The translations under genes and the position numbers were made by a program. DNA of 64,000 nucleotides from Methanoregula sp. SKADARSKE-2 (lineage in GTDB: Archaea; Halobacteriota; Methanomicrobia; Methanomicrobiales; Methanospirillaceae): assembly GCA_030919125.1 (NCBI GenBank), contig CP121470.1:744001-808000 (forward strand), written 5' to 3'. Shown piece after piece: positions 47,876 to 57,779 of this stretch (positions are counted from its first letter, which is position 1; each line of letters opens with the position of its first letter). The notes under the pieces are model-generated. The model was not told where the DNA came from. It made no database searches and saw only the letters and a list, made by a program, of their open reading frames with translations.

Positions 47876-49826
47876 AAGTCTTCGGGATCGACATCATCAG
47901 AGGGTCGGTGCGGTCACGCTCGCGCCGGCCGATGTACGCTCTGGTCCGGATGACCGGGCCCGTCATCGAGAGCGAATCCGAGGTCTCGATGTTCCGCCTC
48001 TTCCGGCTTCTTGCCGAGGAGCGCCCCGATATCCTTGCGGTCGGCAGTCTCCAGGAGATATCCGTCGACCAGCACGAGCTCTTCGCGTTTCTCCAGCGTC
48101 TCCCCCTGCAGACAAAACTCGTCCAGGTGACCGGCGGCGAGCGGAAGGAGACACTCGGGAAGGTTGCGGCCCGGTTCAATATCAGTTTCAACCGGTTCGA
48201 TCCCTTCGCTGAAGCCCGGGCTACGGCACAGGTTGCCTCCCTCGGCGCTGGTGCCGAGGTTATCGCCTTCGAGAACGAGAGCGAGGTTGTCGCAAGCAGG
48301 CACCGGTCCCCGGGAAAAGGCGGGTGGAGCCAGTACCGGTATATCCGGAAGATCCACGGCGCAGTGCAACGGAAAGGGCGCGAGATCGAGATGGCCCTTG
48401 CTGCCTCCGGCCTGAAGTACGAGAAGAAGGAGACGAAGGCGTTTGGCGGCAGCAGCAGGGTTGTGTTCCGTATCTTTGCTACCCGCGACCAGGTGCCGGT
48501 CCAGATCTACCGGGGTGCTGATGTCCAGGTCAGGATCAGCGGGAAACGTCTTGAGCGGATCCGCTTCCGCCCCCTCTTTGTAAAACCCCGGTACCTTATC
48601 GTGGGCCTCGATCCCGGTACTACGACAGGAATCGCGGCCCTTGACCTGGATGGCAACCTCCTCCACCTCCAGAGTTCCCGCCAGATGAGCATGGCAGACG
48701 TTATCGAGGCTCTTTACAACGTGGGAAAACCGCTTGTTATAGAGCCTCAGATGTCCAGGTGATGCCTTTCACGGTCGAGAAGATCCGGCGGGCATTCTCG
48801 GCGGTCGCGTTTACCCCGAAGCAGGATGTCAGTGTCGAGACCAAGGTCGAGCTCACCGCACCCTACCCGTATGCCAACGACCACGAACGGGATGCCCTTT
48901 CCGCAGCACTCGGTGCATACCTCCAGTACCGGCAGAAGTTCCAGAATCTCATCAAGCGGATCTCGCCGGGCCACGATCTCGACGAGGTCTGGGCCAGGGT
49001 GATCCGGGGCCAGTCGCTGGACCAGGTTCTCGGGGAGATGAAAGTCGGGGCTGCGGCACCGGCTGGAGAAGTCCCTCCCCCGATAATCGGCGAAAAGCAT
49101 GATGAACGGGTTCGTATCCTTGACGGGATGGTGAAATGGCTCAGGACATTTGTTACCGAACTTCAGGAAGATCTGAGTGCAAAGGACTACGAGATCCAGC
49201 GGCTCCAGGGCCGGATCAGGAAGGACCATTCAGCCCGGGAGTTGGAGCTTGCCAAGGACGCTGAGGTAGTGAAGAAGGATGCGATCATCAAGAGCCTGAA
49301 ACAGCACCTGAGGAAAGAAGAGCGGCACAACCGGAATCTTTCCAGAAGGATTGCACGGATCCGGAAGTTTGCGGAGCTTTCAAAGGAGGGTGAAGTTGTG
49401 CCGGTCAAGATCATGGAGTCACTGACCCGGGATGGGCTCCGGCGCCTTAACGACGAAGCCGGGATCGAAACCGGGGATATTATCTATCTCCTCCGCACGA
49501 GCGGCTGGGGTAAGAGCGTTGTCCGCGAACTCGCGGAGGCAGGTATTGGTGCAATGGTCATCGGTTCGTCTGCAGCAGCCGAGACCGATCCGCTCCTGAA
49601 ACCGGCGTTCCGTGTGGCGGGCATCCCGCACCTGTCCGAGAAGGATGCGGGGGTGGTGGTCCGGGGAAAGCAGGGACTTGCGGGCAAAGATTCGCTCGAC
49701 TCTGCCCTATCAGAGTGGCGCGACGAACAGGTTCAGCACGAACGCGAGAAGAAATCCGAACTGATCGAACATATCTTCAAAGAGTACAAAAGTGAACGGA
49801 GTAAGGAAGTGAGAAAGAGTGGATGA
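47860..49826 (+). pseudogene. DUF460/COG2433 RNase H-like protein split by a 2-bp insertion
   Basis: The first part (47860-48762) starts MRDRLKVFGIDIIRG and includes the RuvC/RNase H-like strand LIVGLDPGTTTGIAALDLDG. It runs to GKPLVI and then off frame into EPQMSR and a stop. The second part (48759-49826) continues the same protein: FTVEKIRRAFSAVAFTPKQ, a long coiled coil (about 49140-49370), then GLRRLNDEAGIETGDIIYLL and a charged tail. The DNA at 48740 reads ATAGAGCCTCAGATG; deleting one GA gives VIASDVQVMPFTVEK, the normal junction. Restored length is about 655 residues, as for the family. A real mutation or a sequencing error. Confidence 0.85.
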
Positions 49827-50682
49827 CCGGAAACTCTTAAACGTCGTGATGGATATCGTGGGGCGCGAGAATTGTCTCGATGACTGCGCAGTGCTGCCGT
49901 GCGGCGACCGCGTCATGGTTGCAACAACCGACATGCTCCACCGGACAACCGACTTTGTTGCCGGAATGACCGACTGGCAGATCGGCTGGATGAGCGCCGC
50001 GGTCACCCTGAGCGATATTGCAAGCATGGGAGCGGCCCCGGCGTACCTCCTCATCGCGGTAGGCCTTGATGACTGGCAGCCTCTTGGAGGCGTGATGAAG
50101 GGGGCACAGGACTGCTGCAAGACATTCGGGGCTGGAATTATCGGCGGGGATATCGATCATCACGATGAACTTACTGTTGTCACAACCGGGCTTGGCCTTG
50201 TGGAGAGCAGATATCTTGTCCGGAGGACCGGTGCAAAACCCGGTGATCTTGTCGGTATTACCGGTACGCCCGGGCAGGCGCAGGCGCATCTGGATGGGTT
50301 CACCGGCTTTGAGAAGGCACTCTTCGAGCCCCAGCCCCGGGTTGCAGAAGGAGGGCTCCTTGGCAGGTCCGGTGCGAGTGCGATGATGGATGACAGCGAC
50401 GGGATTGCGCTCTCGCTCTACGATCTCTCCAGCGTAAACGACTGCGGCTTTTCGATAGAATCGGAAAAAATTCCCCGGCCAGAGGGAGTTCCTGCGGAAT
50501 CCTCCCGCGAGCTCGCGCTCTACGGAGGCGGGGACTATGAACTGATCTTCACCCTTCCCCCCGGACGTCACCCGGTGCCCGGGCTCTCATACTCGGTCAT
50601 CGGAACGGTTACCGCGGAAAGAGCGGTTCTTGTCGACGGAAAGCCCCTGGAGAGACGCGGGTACCAGCACACGTGGGAATGA
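49819..50682 (+). CDS. thiL: Thiamine-monophosphate kinase
   Basis: 287-residue enzyme phosphorylating thiamine monophosphate to thiamine diphosphate. Family parts: DDCAVLPCGDRVMVATTDML, IASMGAAPAYLLIAVGLDD, GGDIDHHDELTVVTTGLG, AMMDDSDGIALSL and GGGDYELIFTLP. GTG start overlapping the DUF460 gene by eight bases. Confidence 0.94.
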   Translation: MDDRKLLNVVMDIVGRENCLDDCAVLPCGDRVMVATTDMLHRTTDFVAGMTDWQIGWMSAAVTLSDIASMGAAPAYLLIAVGLDDWQPLGGVMKGAQDCCKTFGAGIIGGDIDHHDELTVVTTGLGLVESRYLVRRTGAKPGDLVGITGTPGQAQAHLDGFTGFEKALFEPQPRVAEGGLLGRSGASAMMDDSDGIALSLYDLSSVNDCGFSIESEKIPRPEGVPAESSRELALYGGGDYELIFTLPPGRHPVPGLSYSVIGTVTAERAVLVDGKPLERRGYQHTWE

Positions 50683-50759
50683 AGGTGGAGCTCACCGCAC
50701 CTCTGCTTAAATACGAATAACGAAGATTTTTATTAACGGGAGATCCCCGGGGAGAGAAC

Positions 50760-51218
50760 ATGGAATCGCTGGAAAGTAAACTGGAGCGGCTGATCCCTGA
50801 ACAGCGGAAGGAGATTGAGGACTTTGTGGATTTTCTCCTCCACCGATCAGAACCCGCCCCGGCCCGGCAGGCAGCGACCGTGCAGGCACCCCCGCTTCTT
50901 CAGCTGGTGCCGCCCCCACTCACGGCTCCGGAGCTGGAACCCGGTCTCCCCTCTTCTGGTGAATCCGTTCCCCGGCGCGTGATCGTCCGCTCGTCTCCCC
51001 CCGCGGTTGCCGAAGAACCCGAACCTGTTGTCCAGGAGATGATCGTAGGTGGCGATGACCTCGTGACCAGGGATTACCTGGACTATGGGAAGTTTGAGCG
51101 GGGGTCGCAGACGTTGCCGCCCTCTCCTGCAACCGAAGCGGTCAAACGGGTGAAAGAGAAGATCGGGAACCGGGCGGAGAATGACAGGAGCAGACAGCTC
51201 CTCGACTGGATCGATTAA
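50760..51218 (+). CDS. Hypothetical protein, helical head and disordered linker
   Basis: 152 residues. The N-terminal 30 (MESLESKLERLIPEQRKEIE, then DFVDFLLHR) resemble DUF2281-type helices seen in antitoxin-like proteins; a long proline/alanine/glutamate linker follows (about residues 32-95) and a short C-terminal charged helix ends RQLLDWID. No toxin partner is next to it. It has its own promoter (AATACGAATAAC and TTATTAAC stretch, 50710-50740). Confidence 0.65.
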   Translation: MESLESKLERLIPEQRKEIEDFVDFLLHRSEPAPARQAATVQAPPLLQLVPPPLTAPELEPGLPSSGESVPRRVIVRSSPPAVAEEPEPVVQEMIVGGDDLVTRDYLDYGKFERGSQTLPPSPATEAVKRVKEKIGNRAENDRSRQLLDWID

Positions 51219-51225
51219 CCCGGGC

Positions 51226-51232
51226 TTTTTTT
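51226..51232 (+). terminator. Oligo-T terminator
   Basis: Seven T after CCCGGGC directly downstream of the preceding hypothetical gene. Confidence 0.45.
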
Positions 51233-51261
51233 AAATCCAGATTGACCGCAGGGTGTTTTGC

Positions 51262-51338
51262 CCTTCGCAACCCGGAAAGATCTTACAGTCTTCAAAGAAA
51301 ATCTGGAAAGAGAAGATGGACTCAGGTGGTTTGAACCC
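51262..51338 (-). repeat. Left copy of tRNA-Ala 3'-end repeat
   Basis: 77 bases closely similar to 61294-61369, where the sequence covers the last 22 bases of tRNA-Ala(UGC) and about 54 bases downstream of it. Here only the tRNA end remains (TGGACTC-GGT-TTGAACCC), with no acceptor 5' half. Same orientation as the right copy. Interpreted as a possible attachment-site scar; see findings. Confidence 0.6.
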
Positions 51339-51407
51339 AGTACTTCACTAATTTTTAGCTCGGGCTAACGAACGGCGAAAGATCTAAATAGGCAGCGGGC
51401 GCCGAAT

Positions 51408-52572
51408 ATGCCCAAATACCGGCAAATTGCCCGTCGAACTCAGGAGACGTTGAGTGCAGAAGAATGTTCCGAAATTGCAGTTGCAGCACTCAATCGGAAT
51501 CTCACCATTTCTATCAATGGAACACTAAAACAAAAAACGATTATTCAGGCTTTGGTTGGGATGTCAGCGAACAAACACTCCGTGCATTCAGTCGATAAAG
51601 TTCTCGAGAAGATCCCTTGTGAAACATCGGTCAGATACCATTTATCCAAAATAGATCTTGATTCACTTCAGGAAATACAATCGAAGATTCTCACGTATTC
51701 TCAAAATACTATTCTCGTCCCGGGAAAACCGTTCCATTTTGCCATAGATTTCACCAACGATCCTTATTATGGCGAGATCGTCAACGCGAATGAAAACTAT
51801 GTCATAAAATGTAAGATGAAAGATTCGACGACGAAATTCTATTCGTACGTCTCCCTTTATATCGTCACAAAAGGTTAACGGCTGACTCTCGCAGTTTTCC
51901 CTACGAAAAAAGGAGTACCGAACGTTGAGTACCTTCGAAGATTTCTGAAGATCATCGCTGACATGAAAGGTGAAAATTACCGTTCTCTGTCTTGATAGGG
52001 ATTTTTATTCAAAAGATGTCTTTACATTTCTCCAGAATGAGGATGTTCCGCACATCGTTCCGGTGAGAAAACACGGCGAGGAACTTAAGAAAATCCTAAC
52101 CGGTAACCATTCCCGTTACGACCGGTATACAATGAGAGGGAATGGGACCGGTGAACCAGTTGAGCTTACCTTGGCGATCGATGTTCAATATCATCGGGGC
52201 AGAAATAAAAAACACGGGAATGTGAATCTCGGTTACGTTGTTCACGGTATCGACTGGAATCTCCGGAAGGTCTACTCGATCTACAAGAACAGATTCGCTA
52301 TCGAGTCCTCGTACCATATGCGGAATATTGTCAAAGCTAAGACCTCATCCAGAAACGTGGTGCTAAGGTACCTCTTGACAATTATCTCGTTTCTTCTCAA
52401 GAATATCTGGGTGGCCCTGAAAGGGAATTACTCCGCCAGGATCCAACGAGGGCCAAGAACCATCGACGATGATTTGTTCCGATTCGATTGCTTCCGGATC
52501 TTTGTCTGGGAAGGGATCAAGAAAAAACTCAGGCCCATCACTTCTGTGGCGGTTCTCCGAAGTTTGGGTTGA
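51408..52572 (+). pseudogene. ISH3-like transposase with a stop and a frameshift
   Basis: The first frame begins MPKYRQIARRTQETLSAEEC and contains FHFAIDFTNDPYYG with a catalytic-type Asp pair. A TAA at 51876-51878 interrupts it (YIVTKG, stop, then RLTLAVFPTKKGVPNVEYL). Near 51968 a frame change leads to VLCLDRDFYSKDVF, the RYDRYTMRGNG region, YKNRFAIESSYHMRN and the C-terminus at 52572. These blocks match ISH3-type transposases. A fragment of the same gene occurs at 61080-61295. Confidence 0.72.
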
Positions 52573-52858
52573 ACTGAGGTTGGGTTGATTGATGACTAAT
52601 CAAATTGCAGGGAGGAAAATTTAGAGAAGTACTGAGTCTGCTGTCTCAAATGGCCTCTCCCGAAATTCTGGTTTGCTTGAGGGTTAACGTTCCCAGTCTC
52701 GTTAGCAAAGTTCTCGGCTTACTACCATTTCTCCGTCCAACTCGATCCTTCGTTCGTTCATATCGTTTGGCTCCTGCCTGCTGTTCTGATTCATACTGCA
52801 TGACGGGGTTGAGAAAAAATCTTTCGGGACTGTACAGTCGAAACCAAGTGCGTAAGTC
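52573..52858 (+). mobile_element. Right end of a third element A-like copy
   Basis: The last bases before the IS256 element read AAACCAAGTGCGTAAGTC, identical to the right end of element A (54525-54541), and the ATCTTTCGG block just upstream (52826-52834) also occurs there. The rest of the stretch has no recognisable gene. The terminal repeat is cut by the IS256 element and resumes at 54121. Confidence 0.55.
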
Positions 52859-54120
52859 GGTAGTGTACACGAAGTGCTGTAAAAGTGAAGATGCCCTGTA
52901 TCCAAGTGAGAAACGAGAAAGAGGAACAGGGCATGAACCTAAGAGATATCGTACTAAATTATCTTGCCGATAACGAGAAGGGGATGCAGCAACTCATCAC
53001 CTGGTGGTTTCTGAACGATGTGATGAAAGAAGAAGTAGCCCAGCAAGCCGGTGTACCGCGGTATGCGAGGTCGAGCGCGAGGAAAGCACACCGGAACGGG
53101 TATCGACAACGGTCACTGAAGACGAGATTCGGAGAACTTCTTCTCCAGAATCCTCAGTTGAGAGAGAGCCCGTTTGAGACAAAAGTCTTCGAGTGGTACT
53201 CCCGGACTGAGAAAGCCCTCGTGAATGCGATCATTGAATCATATCTTTAAGGGAGTATCGACACGAAATGTTGAGACGGTAATCTCCCATCTGGGCGTCA
53301 GCCAGCTCTCTGCATCGTACGTGTCGAAGGTAGCTCAGGAACTCGATGAAAGAGTCCATGATTTTATGGAGAGATCAATTGACTCTCCTGTTCCATTCTT
53401 GTTCGTTGATGCTTCGTATTTCAAGGTGAGAGACGAAAGTCCGGTATGTCAACAAAGCTCTTTTTGTCGTAGCCGGTGTGAGGACGGATGGATACCGTGA
53501 GATCTTTGCTTTCAGCATTGCAGATGCAGAACACGAATTAACCTGGGAAGGGATCTTCTCGGACCTCAAGGAGAGAGGACTCAATAAAGTTGACCTCATC
53601 ATTTCTGATGGTCATCCCGGCATCCAGACTGCTGCGGAAACGATGTTTCCGGGCTCGTCATGGCAGATGTGTCACGTACACTTCATCCGTGCTGTCCTCA
53701 GGAAAGTACCACGAAAATATCACAAGGAAATTGCCGAGACATTGAAGGAATGCCTGAGTGATTCCCATCGATTGCAAGAGTTCGCTGTTCAGCTCAATGA
53801 ACGTGGACTCGCTCGGGCTGCTGACACGATTCATCGGTTCAACCATGGGTTGATAAATTACCGAGCCTTTCCTCCAGAGTTCTGGAAGAAAATCAGGACT
53901 ACCAATCTCCTGGAACGAGTCAATAAGGAACTTAAACGCAGGACGAGAAAGATCGGGGCCTTCTCTAATGATGCTTCATTGCTCAGACTTGCCGGTTCGA
54001 TTCTCATCGATATTAGCGAGGAATGGATTACTACCGGTAACCGGTATTTATCCGCAAAGAGCGCGATGAACTCTCTGGATATAGGTGCTGCCGATTTTAC
54101 ACCAATAGAGAGACACTACC
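52859..54120 (+). mobile_element. IS256-family element, 1262 bp, with 8-bp target duplication
   Basis: Left end GGTAGTGTACACGAAGTGCT and right end (read inward) GGTAGTGTCTCTCTATTGGT share the first eight bases and further matches such as TGTAAAA, forming imperfect inverted repeats. The flanks are CGTAAGTC on both sides (52851-52858 and 54121-54128), an 8-bp duplication as usual for IS256. The element therefore jumped into the terminal repeat GCGTAAGTCC of an older element A copy. Confidence 0.85.
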
Positions 54121-54125
54121 CGTAA
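52933..54125 (+). pseudogene. IS256/mutator-type transposase with two +1 frameshifts
   Basis: It starts MNLRDIVLNYLADNEKGM after GAGGAACAGG. The mutator-family DDE regions are PFLFVDASYFKVRD, DLIISDGHPGIQTAAETMFPG, WQMCHVHFIRAVLRKVP and RTTNLLERVNKELKRRTRKIG. An extra T at about 53248 (CTTTAAGGG for YLKG) and an inserted base near 53440 (after FKVRD) break it into three frames. The stop codon TAA (54123-54125) lies in the target-site duplication, outside the element. Confidence 0.85.
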
Positions 54126-54138
54126 GTCCTATTTACTA

Positions 54139-54540
54139 GGACTTACGCGTTTGAAGGCAGATTCGAGCAAGAAATATTCATCACAGCACTACAAAAATAA
54201 TCAGATTAGAACGCCGTGGAAGCGATAAAGAGAGAATAGGTTGATTCCCTGAACTACCCGATGATAGCGCCCTCGTGTGGTGAGGCTGGCTGCCTCTCTA
54301 ACAAACGCTTGACGGAAGCGTGAGCTATTGATACTGGTTCAGCGGGAAAACACCGGGATGCCTCTGTACACGAGCAAACCTGATACGTCGATATCAGAAA
54401 GTTTGCAAAATTGCCGCTCGTGCATTTCGGAGGATTCACTCTCGTTCGATCTCCATCCCGGGTTTGTCTAACCCATGGATGGGCGCTACTAACTCTTAGA
54501 TCTTTCGGTCCAAACCAAGTGCGTAAGTCCTATTTACTTA
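54139..54540 (-). mobile_element. Internally deleted element A (402 bp, MITE-like)
   Basis: The same perfect ends GGACTTACGC/GCGTAAGTCC and the same outer sequences as 11567-12618 are present. About 96 bp of the left end are joined to a short middle block (TTGATTCCCTGAACTACCCG, 54239-54262, also at 12208) and to the right end from about 54267. The transposase is thus missing except for its N-terminal 55 codons (start GTG at 54439). Flanks are TATTTACTA and TATTTACTTA, so a target duplication of seven or eight bases is visible. Such derivatives can move only with a transposase supplied in trans. Confidence 0.8.
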
Positions 54541-54563
54541 AGGTGAGAGTGAAAAAGAGGCGA

Positions 54564-54814
54564 TTAGTATTTAGGACTTTCATTAAGTTTGTCGATATTT
54601 TCTCCGTGCGTGGAAAGAAGACTGACTATTGATGACAAGGATCGGGATATATTGTAAAGAAGATATCCAATTACGGACAGCACAAAGATTTCTACAACCT
54701 GATAATTCAGAACATACGAAGTAAAATCATAATTCAAAAAAAAGAAAGAATAACTAGCAATAAACTTATGCCAATGCATGCAGCCATACCAAACCACCAA
54801 CAAATCAATTTCAT
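54564..54814 (-). CDS. Small two-helix membrane protein, possibly frameshifted
   Basis: From ATG 54814 (behind GGTGA) the frame reads a hydrophobic helix MKLICWWFGMAACIG and on to LLLVILSFF, then a stop in a run of eight T. Shifting one frame in that run continues into NYQVVEIFVLSVIGYLLYNI (second helix) and a hydrophilic tail ending LNESPKY at 54564. Either a single frame-broken membrane protein of about 83 residues or a 26-residue peptide. It lies 21 bases after the 259-residue gene, on the same strand, in the low-GC cluster. Confidence 0.45.
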
Positions 54815-54835
54815 AGTGTCACCAGACTCTTCATA

Positions 54836-55615
54836 TTAAGGTACAACATCAATTTCTACCTGTGAATCCGCGCTCCCTTTTTCGCTACCTTTTTCAAACA
54901 CATGGTGACCGATTGCGACCCAATGCCCACCAAAGTACCCACCATCATCTTTTTTATATTGAAGATCAGCCAACCACGTGTTTGTTGACGTCTTTGACTG
55001 CTCATATTTTTGAGTCTCTCCTTGCGATACGGTTCCACTTACACTTATTTTATCGATTGGGTAACTCGATGAATCTGTCTTGAGTGTGGATTTAGAAGTA
55101 AAATCAACAGTTATTGGTGTCATAAAGGGTATCTTATTTACAGTTATCTTCGTTTTTCCAACCCATTCGTGGGCCTCAACACCCACAGATTTAGGAGGGT
55201 TTTTTGTCGTATAACCTCCTATTTTTCGAATGCTTTCAGCTATCAATACGCTTGGGTTCGTCAATGGTTTAGTGATAAGAGCACAAGTATCCCCTGTAAA
55301 ATTTAATGTTCCTTTCCATCGACCATCGGTGTCTGATCTTACTGAAAAAACAGTTTGAGTGATCGATTCTGGAATACTTGGATAACTTAAGTAGACATTC
55401 TCGTTCATTTTTACTTCGACACTGCATGAATTGTCAGAATTACAGATCCCAGTTAATAGTGAGAAGTTGGATTCGGGATTCGAGCGTTGCAAATGGTAGT
55501 TATGTACGCTCAAAATTTCATTCTCTATTGTTACTTGATTTGAATGTATTGTGACGGTGTCTTGATCCGTGCTCTCAACGAAAGACAAGGAGGGAAGAAA
55601 ATGGGTCATAGTCAT
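54836..55615 (-). CDS. Hypothetical low-GC protein, 259 residues
   Basis: No family recognised. It starts MTMTHFLPSLSFVESTDQD, contains many short beta-strand-like stretches (VYLSYPSIPESITQTVFSV, KTKITVNKIPFMTPITVDF) and ends with GGYFGGHWVAIGHHVFEKGS-like and DSQVEIDVVP. There is no signal peptide in this frame. Its ATGA start overlaps the stop of the preceding secreted-protein gene, so it may be the C-terminal part of a once longer protein or a coupled partner. GC is visibly lower than in the neighbouring chromosome, a sign of recent acquisition. Confidence 0.65.
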   Translation of the reverse strand: MTMTHFLPSLSFVESTDQDTVTIHSNQVTIENEILSVHNYHLQRSNPESNFSLLTGICNSDNSCSVEVKMNENVYLSYPSIPESITQTVFSVRSDTDGRWKGTLNFTGDTCALITKPLTNPSVLIAESIRKIGGYTTKNPPKSVGVEAHEWVGKTKITVNKIPFMTPITVDFTSKSTLKTDSSSYPIDKISVSGTVSQGETQKYEQSKTSTNTWLADLQYKKDDGGYFGGHWVAIGHHVFEKGSEKGSADSQVEIDVVP

Positions 55616-56855
55616 CGGAACTCCATCACCTTGGGGGGCGTAAAGATTTCCGCTTCCTGGTCATCCGCCCGGTATTGCGGCTGTCCGCTGGAATCATAGA
55701 CGATGGTTGTGGGGACAGCACCGTTCATGACGTGTTCGATGGTTCCACCCCATGGAACACTGTTGTTGGCGTTCGTTGCGGTGACCGTCGTACCTGGTGG
55801 CACCGGGCTGAGCGGCCCCGTCACCACAACCTCCGGTACCGGCTCATTTGATCCCGTTGGATATATCGTTCCAACCTTGTCGTTGCCCTGCCCAACCCCC
55901 GTCAGGCTCACGGGAATCGTGTAAACGGTCGTGACATTGGCAATGAACGTCCCGGTCACGTTCGCGACATCCCATTGGGGAGTGAAGTCCCCGGAAATAC
56001 TGCAGGTGTCTATCACAGAGCAGGTCGTAGGGGCACCGGTATAGACCAGCCCATCGCCCGATGGCTCCTGCCCCCAGATCCTGGGTGTTATGGAAAAGGT
56101 TGGGAGTTGTTGGGTTGCAGTAGCGATGGCGGAGTAGTGGAGCACGGCGTTGGTGCTGGTAAGGTTGGCGAGAGCTGTCAACACCACTTTTGTACCCGGG
56201 TCGTTGCCCCAGGTTCCGGTGGTGATGACAAAGGAGACGGGCTGGTTTGGGTCGTCCCCCGCTTTATCGACAATAATGGAGCGAGAGTCGGCGGGGTTGT
56301 TTGAGCCGAGGATACCGAGTGTGCTGACCCATTCGGTATAGGAGAGTTGTTTGATGGAGGAGAGGACGGGGATGGAGCTGTTTGCGGCTGAAAGCGGGAG
56401 CGGGTCGGTCAGATCGTGGGTTTGTTAGACCCGGCACCGGCGCTGCAGTTGGCACCGAAACAGACGGCGTATGACGGTGATGAGTAGCCACTACCCGGCG
56501 AGAGCACCGAGCGGTTTTCACGGACGACTGCTTCAACAGGGGAAGTGACTGCGTGCGGGTCAGTGTCCTCCGACACCGCCGCGGGTATCTTCAGGGACGC
56601 AACTGCTGCGTCTTCTTCGGCTGACGACGATAGGCCGGGATCTGCGCTACTCAGGTTGGTTACTGCCGGGTCATCCGCTCGCTGTTCTGATGCCGTCGGC
56701 TGCATGCTGTCCGGAGGAGATGCAGGTGCGGCGATTTGCGTGTCGTTGTCGCAATCGGTCGTATCAGATGCTGATATGGGGGATATGGCTGCAATCGCTA
56801 TGATCCCGATCAGGAGATACACGGCGAGTTTCAGAGAGGGGGATATCCGTGTCAT
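55612..56855 (-). pseudogene. Exported protein of unknown family, split by a frameshift
   Basis: From ATG 56855, MTRISPSLKLAVYLLIGIIAI followed by AAISPISAS is a signal peptide; a low-complexity Ser/Ala/Asp-rich part follows to SNKPTI and a stop at 56409. In the next frame the protein goes on without break: DLTDPLPLSAANSSIPVLSSIKQ, WVSTLGILGSNNPADSRSII, FVITTGTWGNDPGTKVVLTALANL and repeated V/T-rich beta strands to PPKVMEFR at 55612. One frame change near 56410-56425 would restore about 414 residues. The beta-rich, Pro/Thr-rich composition suggests a surface or secreted protein. Confidence 0.6.
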
Positions 56856-56951
56856 AGTTTGGTTCCCAGAGATGCGATGAGTTAAATATTTTTGCACGGA
56901 TATTGCCGGATCTTGCTCTGGAGAAACGTGCATGAACTCAAAACAGTTCAC

Positions 56952-57425
56952 ACCGGAATCATGAAAATCAAAGGTAAAGTACCACTCCAGCCCCTAACTA
57001 TTTTCTAACAACGATACGATTCCGCCTCTTAATTCTATCAGAATCACTTCGGGGGTCGTACTTCCAGACACATTCAGCGAGGTAGAACGGCAGTTGAGAT
57101 CTCGTCATTCCTCCTTTCGGAGCGAGTTTTCTTTTAAGAGATCAGGAGAATCCCTCAAGACCATTGAGGTGATCTCCACCGCCATCGCTCTCCTGTTTCA
57201 CCCGTATTTCACATACCCGGCGTCTTTCAAACCCGGTTCGTCCACCAATTGAATCTGAACTCTGTTCCATCAGGAATACCTGATGATCCTTTCCCCTCAT
57301 CACTCGACAGGCTCAAACGGCAGCGGGAGAGTACGAGGTCATATTTACCTTGAACAGCGCCCCTTCCCGCGGCTCATTTTGTATAAGAAAATTCTGAAAA
57401 ATCACCTTGTAACCCAAGGACGATT
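56952..57425. other. Gene-free stretch before truncated IS5 copy
   Basis: About 470 bases with no coding evidence on either strand. The last about 70 bases (from ATTTTGTATAAG at 57377) precede the transposase start and probably contain the left end of the truncated IS5-type element. Confidence 0.4.
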
Positions 57426-57748
57426 ATGGAAAATCTGGTTGATTCTGCGCTAGAGAAGCGGTGTGAGAGTATCAAACAACTCGGCGATCGGCTCGAGGGA
57501 TTTCCGACATTAATCGATTGGGAGAGGTTTCTGACGGTAGTGGGAGATCTGTATCGAAACCAGACCGAAGAGGGAGGTCGACCGAATATTGATACCGTTC
57601 TCATGGTTAAGATGCTGGTACTCCAGTCGGTGTACACCCTGTCCGATCCTGAACTTGAGCGACAGGTCAATGATCGCATATCGTTCATGAAATTCCTAGG
57701 GTATCCTAACAAGGTCCCGGATCAAACCACCATCTGGCATTTCCGGGA
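57426..57748 (+). pseudogene. IS5-family transposase, N-terminal fragment
   Basis: 107 codons (MENLVDSALEKRCESIKQL to TTIWHFRE) match the intact transposase at 12643-13611 with about 15 changes. At 57749 the match stops abruptly and the sequence passes into the 3' flank of larC, so the rest of the element was deleted together with adjacent DNA. Confidence 0.85.
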
Positions 57749-57779
57749 GCTACGTTGCATGATTAGAGTTCAGGGCAGC

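Noticed and set aside
50760-51218. Antitoxin of a toxin-antitoxin pair
   Set aside because: Only the first 30 residues resemble DUF2281-type helices; there is no adjacent small toxin gene and the rest is a disordered linker.
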